A DNA stretch of 23,236 nt from a virus, in IMG/VR virus record IMGVR_UViG_3300001450_000002, positions 18,080 to 41,315 of that record; one strand, 5' to 3'. The notes under the pieces were generated by a model. It searched no databases and had not been told where the DNA came from. It saw only the letters and a list, made by a program, of their open reading frames with translations. Positions 1-7,260 of this stretch are shown here, piece after piece. Position 1 is the stretch's first letter. Every line of letters starts with the position of its first letter. The translations under genes were made by a program, and so were the position numbers.

Positions 1-186
1 CACAAAGACTGCAAGGACGTGATGGTATATCTACAGGGTTACTTCATTCAAGGATTAGAGAATGGTAAGTTCTTCAACAACCACTTCTCAACTACAGGCA
101 AGACAAGCAAGGACATTGTCGAGGTAGAAAAATATATATATAAAAAACTACAAAAATTGTCTAAAGAATCCTTGCATACCGTCTAA
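1..186 (+). CDS. C-terminal end of an unrecognised protein (5' truncated)
   Basis: The first reading frame is open from the window edge to a TAA at 184-186, giving 61 residues. The piece is mixed aromatic and lysine-rich (it contains VMVYLQGYFIQGLENG and ends in KLSKESLHTV). I do not recognise a family. It lies on the same strand as the replication module, 40 bases before the next start, so it is probably an early gene. No start is visible because the gene begins outside the window. That it is coding rests on the open frame and on protein-like composition, not on homology. Confidence 0.6.
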   Translation, partial: HKDCKDVMVYLQGYFIQGLENGKFFNNHFSTTGKTSKDIVEVEKYIYKKLQKLSKESLHTV

Positions 187-202
187 TCCTTTTGTATATT
201 TA
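172..202 (+). promoter_or_regulatory. candidate Bacteroidetes-type promoter before the early genes
   Basis: TTG at 172-174 and TATATTTA at 195-202 are separated by 20 bases. This resembles the Bacteroidetes consensus (TTG near -33, TAnnTTTG near -7) with one mismatch at the last position of the -7 element. The site overlaps the end of the upstream gene, and a start near 209 would give a leader of about 18 bases before the ATG at 227. It is a pattern match only; such motifs occur by chance in AT-rich DNA. Confidence 0.3.
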
Positions 203-226
203 CATCATCATTAATCATTCCCTCTC

Positions 227-424
227 ATGTCTAAAATTAAACAGACCCTTGGCGAAAGCCAACACGATGACACGTTCCTTGATGACACCTTCCGTGTTAA
301 GCAACGAACGATTGTACCCACACCATTTATCGGTGGTGCTATCCGTCAAATCTTTGACGACCAACTACTTGCTATCCAAATGGAGCAAGAGAAATCCAAA
401 CATAATGAAGCGCGAAATCTTTAA
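227..424 (+). CDS. small unknown early protein, 65 aa
   Basis: This is a 65-residue frame starting MSKIKQTLGESQHDD and ending in a charged stretch, EQEKSKHNEARNL. The middle (TIVPTPFIGGAIRQIFDDQLLAIQ) could form one amphipathic helix; there is no signal peptide or membrane segment. It overlaps the next gene by 20 bases (405-424), suggesting translational coupling. No family is recognised. A competing frame starting at 192 covers the same bases, but its first 70 residues look random, and only its part after 405 resembles a known fold, so I take 227-424 as the real product here. Its position next to a DNA-binding protein hints at an early regulatory or replication accessory role, which is inference only. 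Confidence 0.55.
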   Translation: MSKIKQTLGESQHDDTFLDDTFRVKQRTIVPTPFIGGAIRQIFDDQLLAIQMEQEKSKHNEARNL

Positions 425-707
425 TAAGTATGCGAGTGATATCGCCAAGCGATACGACCTAACCACAGACGAGATGTTCACTAAGAAAAAAAACAGACAC
501 TTAGTAGACGCTCGTCACATGCTGTACTATGTGTGCAGTGTTAGACCTATCGGCTTGAGTTATATCCAAAAGTATATGGGTGAGAATGGATATGATATCT
601 GCCATTCATCAATCATCCATGGAATCAAAAAGATTACCAAAGAGTTAGAGACAGACGCTGACTATCAGTCAGTAGTATCTGATATCACCAATCATCTTTC
701 ATCATAA
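405..707 (+). CDS. DnaA domain IV-like DNA-binding protein, 100 aa
   Basis: The product is almost entirely a DnaA C-terminal (domain IV) helix-turn-helix. Residues 1-25 (IFNKYASDIAKRYDLTTDEMF) match the leading helix, RHLVDARHMLYYV (31-43) matches the conserved VxARxxAMYL helix, and IQKYMGENGYDICHSSIIHG followed by IKKI (54-77) matches the signature helix with its H-S/T-S/T core at H67-S68-S69. The AAA+ ATPase part of DnaA is absent, so it can bind DNA but cannot act as a full initiator. The same frame is open back to 192, but I place the start at ATG 405 because the family similarity begins there and the upstream bases are used by the 65-aa gene. It ends two bases before a GGGGG/CCCCC palindrome. 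Likely role: origin recognition or early transcription control; the target is unknown. Confidence 0.75.
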   Translation: MKREIFNKYASDIAKRYDLTTDEMFTKKKNRHLVDARHMLYYVCSVRPIGLSYIQKYMGENGYDICHSSIIHGIKKITKELETDADYQSVVSDITNHLSS

Positions 708-708
708 C

Positions 709-724
709 GGGGGTTCAGACCCCC
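709..724 (+). repeat. GGGGGT-N4-ACCCCC palindrome, copy 1
   Basis: GGGGGTTCAGACCCCC forms a 6-bp stem with loop TCAG, starting just after the TAA of the DnaA-like gene. No T-tract follows (ACTTAAATTAATCG), so it is not a classical intrinsic terminator. It could protect an mRNA 3' end or partly separate translation units. Related copies lie at 2488-2515, 8258-8273 and 15539-15558. Confidence 0.65.
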
Positions 725-740
725 ACTTAAATTAATCGTA

Positions 741-1346
741 ATGGAAAAGAAACAATCAGTGTTTCATACTTTGTCGGCTATAAACGTCAAGAGCAAGGTC
801 AAGAAGAAGAACAACTTAAACTACCTATCATGGTCAGATGCATGGGCAATGCTGAAGGAGAAATATCCTACTGCTCAACGCCACATCTATGAGCATGACG
901 CAACAGGCTTCAACTATTTTACAGACGGAAGAACTGCGTGGGTAAAGGTTGGTATTGAGGTCGATGGGTTAGAGCATATTGATATGCTACCCGTCATGGA
1001 CTTCAGGAATCAAAGCATCTTTTGTGAGAAGATGACTTCGATGGATGTCAACAAAGCTATTCAGCGTTCAACGGTAAAGGCTATGGGTATGCACGGTTTA
1101 GGGATTGCGGTATACCAAGGTGAAGACTTGCCTGATGTGGTAGCTGTTGTTACCAAGCCTGAAGCCCTGCCATCTCTTACTATGAAGGGAAGCAAGTGGG
1201 TGGATGCGGTGAAGTTCTTTACAGACAACCACCACAAGGAGGTAGCAGATTTGTTCAAGCAGGTAGAGAGGTCATACGTCTTACCTCCCCGTATCAAAGG
1301 AGAGCTTAAGAAGATTCACGAATCAGCAGGTAACGAATCAGTATGA
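741..1346 (+). CDS. single-strand annealing protein, DUF1071 (Sak-type) family
   Basis: This 201-aa protein shows the hallmark pattern of the DUF1071 phage recombinases: YLSWSDAWAMLKEKYP (28-43), then a variable beta region, LPVMDFRNQSIF (83-94), the segment MTSMDVNKAIQRSTVKAMGM (98-117), and HGLGIAVYQGEDLPD (118-132). Members of this family are Rad52-like annealing proteins that pair complementary single strands during phage recombination and replication. The C-terminal third (133-201) is lysine-rich and variable, as in relatives. The next gene, an exonuclease, overlaps it by four bases (ATGA), the usual exonuclease/annealase pairing of the Red type. No Shine-Dalgarno is seen; the ATG follows TTAAATTAATCGTA. 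Family assignment is strong; biochemical activity is inferred from it. Confidence 0.85.
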   Translation: MEKKQSVFHTLSAINVKSKVKKKNNLNYLSWSDAWAMLKEKYPTAQRHIYEHDATGFNYFTDGRTAWVKVGIEVDGLEHIDMLPVMDFRNQSIFCEKMTSMDVNKAIQRSTVKAMGMHGLGIAVYQGEDLPDVVAVVTKPEALPSLTMKGSKWVDAVKFFTDNHHKEVADLFKQVERSYVLPPRIKGELKKIHESAGNESV

Positions 1347-2074
1347 ATAATATCATAGACCTCCTTCGAGACGACAACAACTACTATGGAGATATAGGTA
1401 GAAAGTATATGTCTAACTCAGACATAGGAACTCTGTTGTCCAACCCTAAAGCATTCGGAGTTCCACGACAGGACAATGCTACGTTCGGTAAAGGAAGACT
1501 ATTCCATCAGTCTATCCTTGAGCCTGAAAAGGCAAAGGACTTCTTGCATCTTGACTGCAGTAGCAGGAACTCCAAGAAGTACAAGGACTACATAGCTGAG
1601 AACAACCTACCATTCGTACTGCTTACAAAAGAGTACAATGATATATTGGGTAGCGTTGAAGTGATGTTAGGCAATTGGGATTTCTTCACTAAGATAAGAG
1701 AAGAGGGTGTTATCTATGAAGAGCCTGCTGTCAAAGAGATACATGGCAAGATGTGGAAGGGTAAGGCAGACATCATAACTGACACCCATATCTATGACTT
1801 GAAGACCACGAATGATATGTACAAATTTAAATGGTCGGCAAGCAAGTATAACTACGACAGCCAAGCATTCATATATCAACAGTTGTTTGGAAGAAAGATG
1901 GACTTCCTTGTCATAGACAAGAACACTAACCTATTAGGTCACTTCACTACGACAGATGAATTCATTGAGCGTGGTGAGGAGAAGGTAAGGAGGGCGGTAG
2001 AAGTTTACGAGAAGTACTTCGGTGAAAACGCAACTGATGACATCGAATCATTCTACATAAAGAATGTACTTTAA
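1343..2074 (+). CDS. PD-(D/E)XK exonuclease, RecB/Cas4-like
   Basis: The 243-aa product has the motif order of phage RecB-like exonucleases: an N-terminal MSNSDIGTLLSNP segment (23-35) with the serine-rich start typical of DUF3799-type enzymes, FGKGRLFHQSILEP with H55, the catalytic GKADII (D143) and YDLKTT (D152, K154), and the Q-x3-Y motif QAFIY (174-178). These residues bind the metal and cut DNA; the family supplies 5'-3' resection that exposes single strands for an annealing protein. It overlaps that gene by ATGA at 1343-1346, so the two are almost certainly made together. The length fits the family. About 114 bases of uncertain content follow before the next confident gene. Confidence 0.85.
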   Translation: MNNIIDLLRDDNNYYGDIGRKYMSNSDIGTLLSNPKAFGVPRQDNATFGKGRLFHQSILEPEKAKDFLHLDCSSRNSKKYKDYIAENNLPFVLLTKEYNDILGSVEVMLGNWDFFTKIREEGVIYEEPAVKEIHGKMWKGKADIITDTHIYDLKTTNDMYKFKWSASKYNYDSQAFIYQQLFGRKMDFLVIDKNTNLLGHFTTTDEFIERGEEKVRRAVEVYEKYFGENATDDIESFYIKNVL

Positions 2075-2188
2075 AACAAAAAGAATGCAGGTAGAAGTTC
2101 CAACTACATGCGCCACATCACAAGACAAACAAGATGTCATTGATGCGGTATCAATTTTCTTGGAACAACAAATTAAAATTAATTGCAC

Positions 2189-2482
2189 ATGTCACAAGAG
2201 ACAAAAAAAGATGACGCGATTTGGGTGGAAGGTCTTAGGATTTTTAAACTTGAAGAAGGACAAGGTCGTTCATGGGGAGTTGCCGATATCAAGATAACCC
2301 CTGCTGAGTTTATTACTTGGCTCAAAGCTCAGCCGCTACAGAAAGATGGCACTGTTAAGATTGCTTTAAATAAAAGTGAAAGGACAGGTAATTGGTATAC
2401 CCAACTCGACACCTTCGTCCCCAAGAAAAAACAGGAGGAAGCTCCCGCGCCTGAGGAGACTGAAGAAGACGCTCCGTTCTAA
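2189..2482 (+). CDS. small acidic-tailed protein, probable SSB substitute
   Basis: This 97-residue product has a compact N-terminal part (11-76) with beta-strand-like stretches (IWVEGLRIFKLEE, GTVKIALNKSE, GNWYTQLDTFVPKK). A proline- and glutamate-rich tail follows and ends EETEEDAPF. That end closely resembles the acidic tip of bacterial SSB (DDDIPF), which recruits replication and repair partners. I see no clear SSB family signature in the body, so the fold is a guess. Its place after the annealing protein and exonuclease supports a role on single-stranded DNA. The start is ATG 2189; a TTG two codons upstream would add only two residues. It is followed by a terminator-like hairpin six bases after the stop. 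Confidence 0.7.
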   Translation: MSQETKKDDAIWVEGLRIFKLEEGQGRSWGVADIKITPAEFITWLKAQPLQKDGTVKIALNKSERTGNWYTQLDTFVPKKKQEEAPAPEETEEDAPF

Positions 2483-2487
2483 TGATA

Positions 2488-2520
2488 GAGGGTGGGGGTT
2501 CAAACCTCCACCCTCTTTAT
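2488..2520 (+). terminator. hairpin with short T-run; palindrome copy 2
   Basis: The arms GAGGGTGGGGG (2488-2498) and CCTCCACCCTC (2505-2515) pair over 11 bp with one G-T wobble, leaving TTCAAA; TTTAT follows. This is the strongest hairpin of the left arm and could terminate or attenuate transcription after the SSB-like gene. Its core GGGGGT-TCAA-ACC belongs to the same palindrome family as copies at 709, 8258 and 15539. The T-run is short, so termination is probably partial. Confidence 0.6.
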
Positions 2521-2521
2521 C

Positions 2522-2671
2522 ATGGCAGATGTTAGTTTTAAACACTGCTTACTCTCTCTTATATTATTCTCTATCTTTACTTTCCTTCCCTTATGTAAGA
2601 AGAAAAGTAACATTTTCAACACAACTACTGAGAATCAATTAGTTACATCCTCCAAACAAACACAGACCTGA
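2522..2671 (+). CDS. 49-aa single-pass membrane protein
   Basis: This small frame fills the gap between the hairpin and the primase gene. It starts MADVSFKHCLL, has one hydrophobic stretch (about residues 9-25, LLSLILFSIFTFLPLC) followed by KKK, and ends in a polar Thr/Gln-rich tail. The stop TGA (2669-2671) lies one base before the primase ATG at 2673, a spacing typical of coupled genes. The positive residues after the helix suggest the tail is cytoplasmic. The C after LPL is not a good lipobox. It could be a membrane anchor or a small host-takeover protein; no family is recognised. A longer frame at 2376-2642 overlaps it but begins inside the SSB-like gene and is less plausible. Confidence 0.45.
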   Translation: MADVSFKHCLLSLILFSIFTFLPLCKKKSNIFNTTTENQLVTSSKQTQT

Positions 2672-2672
2672 C

Positions 2673-5108
2673 ATGCAAGCAACACACAAGAACACAACCA
2701 TCTTTAAAAACATACATGATACGCAGACAGCTTACTATATATCTACACTTAAAGCTTTATCTCGAATCAAGGATGGGGCTTCAAAGGATTTAGTAAAGAA
2801 GATTCGCAATCGTAATGTAACCAAGGAAGAAAGGCAAGAGCTTAAGAAGCTACTGCCCGCTATTTGCTTTAGCGGTTTATTTAATAAACGAAAAGATGAT
2901 AGTCTTCAAGAGCATAGCGGATTCATATGCTTAGACTTTGATGACTATGATAAAAAGAAAGACCTGATAGCAGACAAGGATAAACTATCTAAAGACAGAT
3001 ACGTATACTCCGTGTTCGAGTCTCCATCAGGCAAAGGACTCAAGGCTTTAGTTCGCATACCACCTGTCGCTGAGAAACACGTTCAGTATTTTAATGCTAT
3101 AGAAAAATACTTTAGCAATCCTCACTTTGATAAGACAAGTAAGAATGTAGGTAGGGTATGCTATGAATCATACGACCCTAACCTTTACCTCAATGAGCAG
3201 TCAGAGATGTGGACTAAGGTGGAAGAGCCTGAGTATGTAGAGGTGGTCAGTCACCGAGACCCACCCACCATACCAATCAATGATGAGAATAAGATAGTAG
3301 AGATACTTATCAAGTGGTGGACAAAGAAGTACCCTATGGTACAAGGCTCACGAAACCATCACACATTCGTCTTGGCTATGGCGTTCAATGATTACGGTAT
3401 CAATAAAAGCTTAGCCTCACATGTACTAAGACAGTACGAGTCTGATGACTTTACTTCAGCAGAGATATCACGAACCATTGATTCTGCTTACAGCCATACA
3501 GAAAACTTTGCCACCAAGTACTACGAGGATGATGAACACATCAACCAAATAAAGACACTCCTTAAAAGCGGTGTGTCAAAAAAAGATATCCGCTCTCAAC
3601 TCAAAGAGTCTTCCAATCTTGAGAGTGATGTAATTGAATCTGTTATCACACGGTTGGAAGAAGAGAATGAAAGCATATGCTTTTGGACTAAGTCGGAGAA
3701 GGGGGTAATAAAGATAGACCACCTTGAGTTTAAAAATTTCCTTGAGGACAACGGCTTCTATAAGTTCTGCCCCGAAGGAAGTAAGAACTATGTCTTTGTT
3801 AAGGTGACGAACAACCTCATCGACCACACATCAGAGAAAGAGATAAAGGATTTTATACTGACATACCTCCTATCAGTGGAGGACAAAAGTATCTACAACT
3901 TTTTTGCTGACTCGGTAAGGTTCTTTCGTGAAGAGTTCCTTACCCTTCTTGCCACGATAGACATATACTTTATCAAGGATGGAAGCAAGACATCGTACTT
4001 GTACTACCTAAACTGTGCGGTCAAGATTGAGTTAGATGGAATCAAGGTGATAGATTATATCGACCTCGGTGGTTACGTATGGAAGGAGCACGTTATAAAC
4101 AGGAACTTCTTGGAGTGTGATTTTGAAGGCTGTGACTTCTCTGTTTTCATCGGTAACATATGTAACAATAATCAGGAGAGAAAAGAAACCATGGAGACAA
4201 CCGTTGGTTACCTGATGCATGGCTACAAGAATCTAAGCTACTGTCCTGCTGTCATTTTAAATGATGAGGTTATTAGTGATAGTCCTGAGGGAGGCACAGG
4301 AAAGGGGTTGGTCATGAACGCTTTATCTCAGATGAAGAAGTTGGTTGTGATTGACGGCAAAGCATTTGCCTTTGAGAAATCATTCCCGTATCAGTTGGTT
4401 TCTGCAGACACGCAGATACTTTGCTTCGATGATGTAAAGAAAAGCTTTGACTTCGAGCGGTTGTTCTCTGTAGTTACGGAAGGACTAACGCTTGAGAAAA
4501 AGAATAAGGATGCTATCAAGATACCATTTGAGAAGTCACCTAAGATTGCCATCACCACCAACTATCCTATCAAGGGAGCGGGAAATAGTTTTGAGAGAAG
4601 GAAGTGGGAGTTGGAACTGCATCAGCACTACAACAAAAACCACACCCCTGTCATGGAGTTCAAGAAACATTTCTTTGCTGATTGGGATGATGAGGATTGG
4701 TGCAGGTTTGATAACTACATGATTGATTGTCTTATCCAATACTTAAACAAGGGGTTGGTCAAGAGTGACTTCATTAACCTTGAGATGAAGAAAGCATTGC
4801 GAGCCACAAACCCTGACTTCATGGAGTGGTGCGGTGTAATAAATTCAGACGAAGAGTCTAATCGATTCTTAGTTCTGCATGAGAAGAACCACATGAATCA
4901 GATGTACGTAGATTTTATAACTGAGTATCCTGATTATGCACCAAGAGCGAAGATGACTATCTCGCGTCAAGAGTTCCATAGATGGATTGTAAGGTACTCT
5001 TTGTACAAGTATGGGGTAGAACCTGAGACAGGAAGAGATAGTGTAGGGAAGTGGGTTCGTATGAGGCCAAAGCATGAGCTTGAGGTTCAGACATCGTTCA
5101 CGATATGA
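2673..5108 (+). CDS. primase-helicase with BT4734/VirE-N-type primase domain
   Basis: The 811-aa protein joins two replication domains. Residues 1-185 form a BT4734-like archaeo-eukaryotic primase domain: acidic metal motif LDFDDYD (87-93), SPSGKGLKALV (117-127), and RVCYESYDP (161-169). Residues about 205-280 resemble a primase C-terminal helical region (RNHHTFVLAMAFNDYGI). A P-loop helicase follows, similar to SF3 enzymes: Walker A EGGTGKG with K544, Walker B ILCFDDV (D586, D587), sensor KIAITTNY (624-631), and an arginine-rich FERRKWEL near 640. Such fusions prime and unwind DNA at phage and plasmid origins. The gene is coupled to the next by ATGA at 5105-5108. It is the main replication enzyme in the window; no DNA polymerase is visible nearby. 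The N-terminal assignment is firm; the SF3 label is less so. Confidence 0.85.
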   Translation: MQATHKNTTIFKNIHDTQTAYYISTLKALSRIKDGASKDLVKKIRNRNVTKEERQELKKLLPAICFSGLFNKRKDDSLQEHSGFICLDFDDYDKKKDLIADKDKLSKDRYVYSVFESPSGKGLKALVRIPPVAEKHVQYFNAIEKYFSNPHFDKTSKNVGRVCYESYDPNLYLNEQSEMWTKVEEPEYVEVVSHRDPPTIPINDENKIVEILIKWWTKKYPMVQGSRNHHTFVLAMAFNDYGINKSLASHVLRQYESDDFTSAEISRTIDSAYSHTENFATKYYEDDEHINQIKTLLKSGVSKKDIRSQLKESSNLESDVIESVITRLEEENESICFWTKSEKGVIKIDHLEFKNFLEDNGFYKFCPEGSKNYVFVKVTNNLIDHTSEKEIKDFILTYLLSVEDKSIYNFFADSVRFFREEFLTLLATIDIYFIKDGSKTSYLYYLNCAVKIELDGIKVIDYIDLGGYVWKEHVINRNFLECDFEGCDFSVFIGNICNNNQERKETMETTVGYLMHGYKNLSYCPAVILNDEVISDSPEGGTGKGLVMNALSQMKKLVVIDGKAFAFEKSFPYQLVSADTQILCFDDVKKSFDFERLFSVVTEGLTLEKKNKDAIKIPFEKSPKIAITTNYPIKGAGNSFERRKWELELHQHYNKNHTPVMEFKKHFFADWDDEDWCRFDNYMIDCLIQYLNKGLVKSDFINLEMKKALRATNPDFMEWCGVINSDEESNRFLVLHEKNHMNQMYVDFITEYPDYAPRAKMTISRQEFHRWIVRYSLYKYGVEPETGRDSVGKWVRMRPKHELEVQTSFTI

Positions 5109-6586
5109 GTGATGTCATAGAGCGTATCGCGGGTTACTCTGACGATATGATGCACAAATGGTGCTTGACCCTGCAAAGGGTAGTGTGCGCCACTAAAGAA
5201 GTCAAGAGTGGGCGGGGAAGAAATACAGTTGTAAGGACTGTACTAAAAAGTCCTACCCATAAAGACGTTATAGACAGGATTAATAAAAGCGTTGAATTCT
5301 ACAACACAGAATCAAATATGGAATTTAAATACAGGGAATACCAAGAAGAAATAATAGAGCAAGCAAATCAAATTCTCTCTGACCACAGGTTTGTTTATTT
5401 AGGAATGCAGGTAAGAACAGGCAAGACCCTTACAAGTTTAGGGCTTGCTGAGGTAAGGGCTACTCGTCACAATGATGTAGAAAATGTTTTGTTCTTAACC
5501 AAGAAGAAAGCTATGTCAAGTATTACAGATGACTCTGACTTGATGTGTCCATCCTATACTTTGTTTGTCATGAACTATGAGAGCATGCATAAGTTACCCC
5601 CAATAAAATGGGATATGGTTGTGTTGGATGAAGCCCATGGCATGGGTGCTTTCCCCAAGGCAAGCAAGAGAGCTAAACAGGTGAGGGATATGATAAAGAA
5701 ACATAACCCATTCGTGGTTCTGATGTCAGGAACACCCACTCCCGAAAGCTACAGTCAGATGTACCATCAGATATATGGGATACCAACAAACCCATTCTCT
5801 AAATACACAAACTTCTATCGCTTCGCTGATGACTACGTAAACGTCACGCAGTTAAAGATTAACGGTAGACAAATGAACGACTACAAGAAAGGAAGGTCAG
5901 ACATCTTGAAGGCAATGAAGCCTTACACGATTAACTACACGCAGAAAGAAGCGGGCTTCAAGGTTGATACCAAGGAACATGTTGTTAAGGTAAAGATGTC
6001 GGACAAGACATATGAACTTTGTAAACGCCTCAAGAAAGATGAGGTTATCGAGGGGAAGAAGGAAGTTATTTTAGCTGACACAGCGGTTAAGATGATGATT
6101 AAATTACATCAGCTTTACTCAGGAACTATAAAGTTTGAGAGCGGAAAGTCAATCGTACTTGATGATTCAAAAGCTGTATTCATACACGACAACTTCGGAG
6201 ATAAAAAGATAGGGATATTTTATAAGTTTGTAGCAGAGCTTGAAGCATTGAAGGCGGTGTACGGTGACAAGCTTACTACTGAATTGGATGAGTTCAATAA
6301 CACAGACAAAAGCATTGCGCTTCAGGTGGTAGGTGGAAGGGAGGGAATCTCTTTAAGGAAAGCAGAACTGTTGGTTTACTACAACATAGACTTCAGTGCT
6401 ACCACCTATTGGCAATCGAGAGACAGGATGACAACTAAAGAAAGACTAACAAGTGACGTGTATTGGATATTTTCTGAGGGAGGAATTGAGGAGTCGATAT
6501 ACAAAGCTGTGACTAAAAAGAAATCATTCACCACCTCACATTTCAAAAGAGAATATGGTTCAACGTCAGGAACGTCAAGCAGATAG
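5105..6586 (+). CDS. SNF2/SF2-type DNA helicase
   Basis: This 493-aa protein has the ordered motifs of an SF2 helicase: YREYQEEII (about 76, Q-motif-like), Walker A GMQVRTGKT (100-108), DEAH (175-178), motif III SGTPTP (about 209-214), and in the second RecA lobe VGGREGISL (about 410-418, motif V) and QSRDRMTTK (about 436-444, motif VI), where the arginines contact ATP. The layout matches phage SNF2-like helicases, which are usually encoded next to VRR-NUC nucleases, as here. It probably remodels or migrates DNA branches during recombination-dependent replication. The first 70 residues are lysine- and arginine-rich and unassigned. It overlaps its upstream neighbour by four bases and its downstream neighbour by 32. 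Confidence 0.85.
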   Translation: MSDVIERIAGYSDDMMHKWCLTLQRVVCATKEVKSGRGRNTVVRTVLKSPTHKDVIDRINKSVEFYNTESNMEFKYREYQEEIIEQANQILSDHRFVYLGMQVRTGKTLTSLGLAEVRATRHNDVENVLFLTKKKAMSSITDDSDLMCPSYTLFVMNYESMHKLPPIKWDMVVLDEAHGMGAFPKASKRAKQVRDMIKKHNPFVVLMSGTPTPESYSQMYHQIYGIPTNPFSKYTNFYRFADDYVNVTQLKINGRQMNDYKKGRSDILKAMKPYTINYTQKEAGFKVDTKEHVVKVKMSDKTYELCKRLKKDEVIEGKKEVILADTAVKMMIKLHQLYSGTIKFESGKSIVLDDSKAVFIHDNFGDKKIGIFYKFVAELEALKAVYGDKLTTELDEFNNTDKSIALQVVGGREGISLRKAELLVYYNIDFSATTYWQSRDRMTTKERLTSDVYWIFSEGGIEESIYKAVTKKKSFTTSHFKREYGSTSGTSSR

Positions 6587-7010
6587 AGACCGAGAGTCAA
6601 AAGCTATGGAGCTTTGGTCACAGGGTAATTATGAATACTACAAACTAAACCCGAATGACATTGACTTTAAGGTGAGGTCAAAGAGAACCAATGTGATAGC
6701 TTTCATAGAGGTAAAGGGTAGGAACAAAACAGTTGATAAAGCATTCCCACTACCTATTGCCGCACGTAAGTTGGTCAAGCTAGACGACACAAGGAAACAA
6801 GACCCAAATGCCACGCGAGCTTTTATCATATGGGCATGTACTGATGGGATAATTTGGTGTGACCTTGATGAGTTAAATGGGTTTGCTCGCATGGGAGGAA
6901 GACCGCAACGCCCTGACACTGCCAACGATTGGGAGGTTATGGTTTACTGTGATAAAAACCAAGCCCCATTCAAGACCATAATGAATATCAGTGAAGAGGA
7001 TAAGTTGTAA
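6555..7010 (+). CDS. PD-(D/E)XK nuclease-like protein, 151 aa
   Basis: The motif NDIDFKVRSKRTNVIAFIEV followed by KGR (34-56) matches the PD-(D/E)XK nuclease core: acidic residues D35/D37, then E52 and K54 on the next strand (the E-x-K half of the motif). The helix with PIAARKLVKLDD follows, as in restriction-like and Holliday-junction-type nucleases. No closer family is recognised. It lies between an SNF2-like helicase and a VRR-NUC and could resolve branched DNA or nick at specific structures. The ATG at 6555 overlaps the helicase by 32 bases; ATG 6606 would start after the helicase stop and loses only an arginine-rich N-terminus, so the start is uncertain. There is no signal peptide or membrane segment. 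Confidence 0.65.
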   Translation: MVQRQERQADRDRESKAMELWSQGNYEYYKLNPNDIDFKVRSKRTNVIAFIEVKGRNKTVDKAFPLPIAARKLVKLDDTRKQDPNATRAFIIWACTDGIIWCDLDELNGFARMGGRPQRPDTANDWEVMVYCDKNQAPFKTIMNISEEDKL

Positions 7011-7020
7011 ATTGTCATCA

Positions 7021-7260
7021 ATGACTGAGCAACAAATCCAATCAAAGAGAATTAAACAGCTAGAGTCTGAAGGGTACTACGTTCTTAAATTAGTACAAAC
7101 AAACAAGAACGGAATCCCTGATGTCATAGCCATTCCGCCTAACTGCGGTGTTGTATTTAGTGAGATTAAAACACCAAAGGGTAGGCTGTCAAAACTGCAA
7201 GAGTATCGATTAAAAGAATTAGAAGCCCATGGATTACGCACCGAGGTATACCGAGGATGA
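7021..7260 (+). CDS. stand-alone VRR-NUC nuclease
   Basis: The 79-residue product is a complete minimal VRR-NUC domain: E3 in the leading helix, GIPDVIAIPP (31-40) with catalytic D34, VVFSEIKTPKGRLSKLQ (44-60) with E48, K50 and the conserved Q60, and a C-terminal LRTEVYRG strand. Small phage VRR-NUCs cut branched DNA such as Holliday junctions and flaps and are typically next to an SNF2-like helicase, as here. I chose ATG 7021; an in-frame GTG at 6991 would add ten residues but overlaps the previous gene and lies outside the domain. The following gene overlaps the last 32 bases. Confidence 0.85.
   Translation: MTEQQIQSKRIKQLESEGYYVLKLVQTNKNGIPDVIAIPPNCGVVFSEIKTPKGRLSKLQEYRLKELEAHGLRTEVYRG

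Noticed and set aside
2491-2515. T-arm-like GGGGTTCAAACC sequences that might mark tRNA genes
   Set aside because: No anticodon arm, D-arm or acceptor stem can be paired around any of the copies; they are simple hairpins.
2376-2642. 88-codon plus-strand frame overlapping the SSB-like gene end
   Set aside because: Its first third is an out-of-frame reading of the SSB-like gene and crosses the hairpin; the 49-aa frame at 2522 fits the gap better.
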